From: Multifurca ochricompacta
Taxonomy: Eukaryota > Basidiomycota > Agaricomycetes > Russulales > Russulaceae
NCBI GenBank assembly: GCA_022496185.1
Contig: WTXG01000113.1
Coordinates: forward strand, 55,144 to 119,143
Length of the DNA stretch: 64,000 bases
Direction: 5' to 3'
Positions within the stretch are counted from its first letter, which is position 1; each line of letters starts with the position of its first letter. Below the pieces are notes generated by a model, which was not told the DNA's origin, did not search any database, and saw nothing but the letters and a program-made list of their open reading frames with translations. Shown here in pieces: positions 62,787 through 64,000 of this stretch. Made by a program: the position numbers and the translations under genes.

Positions 62787-64000
62787 TTACCTACATCCTA
62801 AGCTCGATCGAGAGAGATGAGCTCGTGGGCCGGAACGAAGGACGGCCAACTCCCTCACGCGTCCTTGGGTTCCTCGTACGTCGCGCGTACCAGTACTCTC
62901 TCGTGGGACCGCGCTCCATTTCGCGCCAGGGCCAGAACTCCCCAAGGTACTGACGCTCCCTCGCGTGAAGATACTCGAATCCTCCTCCTCCTCCCCCCTC
63001 ACATTTCTCATCATCGTCGTCCTCCTGTTCCAACTGAATAACGAACTCTTGGCCTTGCTCCCCGACGAATCTACCTGTTTCCTCCCTCCCCTCTGCGCAC
63101 CAGAGTCCAAGTTTCGCGCAAACGGCGGTTTTTGTGGCGGCATTGGGGGACGGAGGGATGAAGACTTGCTCTGGAGGCTGAGTTGGGAAGAGGGTCTGCT
63201 ATTCTGCGATGCGCTGGGCGTGGACAGGCCCGGTTGGGCGACGTTCACGCGGACCCAGCCCTCAATAGGTGCCGTGGGTGGATCGTTGTCCCCCTCCTTC
63301 CGTTTCGATCTTATGGGTGAATCGAGATGGCCCGTACCCATGACCCATAAATATCCTCGCGAGAACCCTCTGCGATCAGCTCTGCCCTACCACCCCTCAC
63401 CAGTCGGTGCTTCGGATGCACGAGCTCTGCCGCACCAACCCTGACTTCCCGTTCTTCTGTCGTGAGTCCTACTGGAAATCCAAATGTGCGATTGTACGCA
63501 GTTAAATCGCTGGGATAGCCACCACCTGGAAACGTTGATTCCGTGATGTTAGCCTGTCCAGGGTTCCATCCGTCGAGTAACGCGTTCTCCTCTGGGTCAT
63601 AAGTACCGGGACTACTATTAACATAGTCGTTCTCTTTTCCTATGCCGGCCCAGCTTGTGGACATATCTGCACTTTGATATGTGTCCGAGCTGAATGCAGA
63701 GTCGCGGGAACCTCTCGGGCTAAGGGGTGGGGTTGATGTACCAGATTGTGAAATTGCCTGTTGGGGTGAAGGTGGTAATAGTGGGGTGGAGGCACGCGTC
63801 ATTACAGTCGGTTCTTTGAGGGGCTGTGCACCTTGAGATGGTTCATCATATTGTGGCGCCTTCATGACAGGGGTAGAAGAATAACGAATTACAGAATCCG
63901 GAGATATATTGTGGGGTTTGAATGGCGCTTGTGGGTATGGATTCATGTCAGGCCCGCCTGTACGGCCATACTTTTGCGTGCCTATGCCGGTCATGTCTAC
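62787..64000 (-). CDS. Paralog of the 57,766-59,628 protein, truncated by window edge
   Basis: Only the C-terminal half is inside the window. The frame from 63994 leftwards starts in DMTGIGTQKYG and carries TPPLSPRGSRDSAFSSDTYQS, IGKENDY, ESTFPGG, TTEE and a RAEL block, matching the order of equivalent phrases in the left copy (DMTGIGTRN, SSRDSVFSSDTDQS, IGKENDYG, ESTFPG, TTEE, RAEL). A frame change near 63,311-63,341 is needed to continue into RSKRKEGDNDPP, QNSRPSSQLSLQ and PPMPPQKPPF, which again match the left copy. The change may be an indel or an unrecognised intron. The left copy's 30-bp repeat array is absent here. The two genes face each other across the copia fragment. Confidence 0.65.

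Overview
The window looks like nuclear DNA of a filamentous basidiomycete, most likely an agaricomycete. The genes are dense in short spliceosomal introns (about 45-90 nt, GT-AG, one GC-AG). Many proteins carry long disordered tails. F-box genes and lineage-restricted families are typical of mushrooms, and the spacers are full of microsatellites and homopolymer runs. No bacterial or organellar signals are visible. All gene identities come from reading translated exons and recognising families, without database searches.

Layout. 1-5,070: an edge-truncated F-box gene (-), a CHZ1-type histone chaperone (+) and a HAC1/XBP1-type bZIP gene (-). The bZIP gene has two frames that join only if a 38-nt segment, flanked by Ire1-like hairpins, is removed. 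5,070-20,700: mostly gene-free, simple-repeat-rich DNA around one 1,264-residue protein of unknown function (11,542-16,100, -). 20,700-28,620: a small BRI3/LITAF-like membrane protein (-), protein arginine methyltransferase PRMT1/HMT1 (+), a second F-box protein with a large microsatellite-derived insert (+) and a glycine-rich RRM protein (-). 29,299-33,667: a 17-exon HMT1-type ABC half-transporter (-). 34,500-43,015: two unknown genes, then COG3 (-) and ELP6 (+) sharing an 88-bp divergent promoter. 44,594-54,874: a divergent, frame-disrupted GH15 glucoamylase-like gene (-), an RS/RGG-rich coiled-coil protein (-), a PalC-like BRO1 protein (+) and a membrane-anchored monothiol glutaredoxin (-). 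55,266-56,295: a HAD phosphatase (+). 57,766-64,000: two paralogous genes of an unnamed family in convergent orientation, with a decayed Ty1/copia polyprotein fragment between them.

Functional themes. Several genes belong to the secretory and endomembrane system: the HAC1-like unfolded-protein-response factor, COG3, an ER/Golgi-type glutaredoxin, the HMT1-type transporter, the PalC-like protein and the BRI3-like protein. Others act in chromatin, RNA or translation: CHZ1, PRMT1, ELP6 and the GRP-type RRM protein. They are not arranged as a functional cluster; this is ordinary fungal gene order.

The most interesting element is the candidate Ire1 intron in the bZIP gene. A caution applies to all disrupted genes here: at least three otherwise good genes (PalC-like, GH15-like, RS/RGG) each need a single-nucleotide correction to stay in frame, which may reflect residual assembly indels rather than biology.
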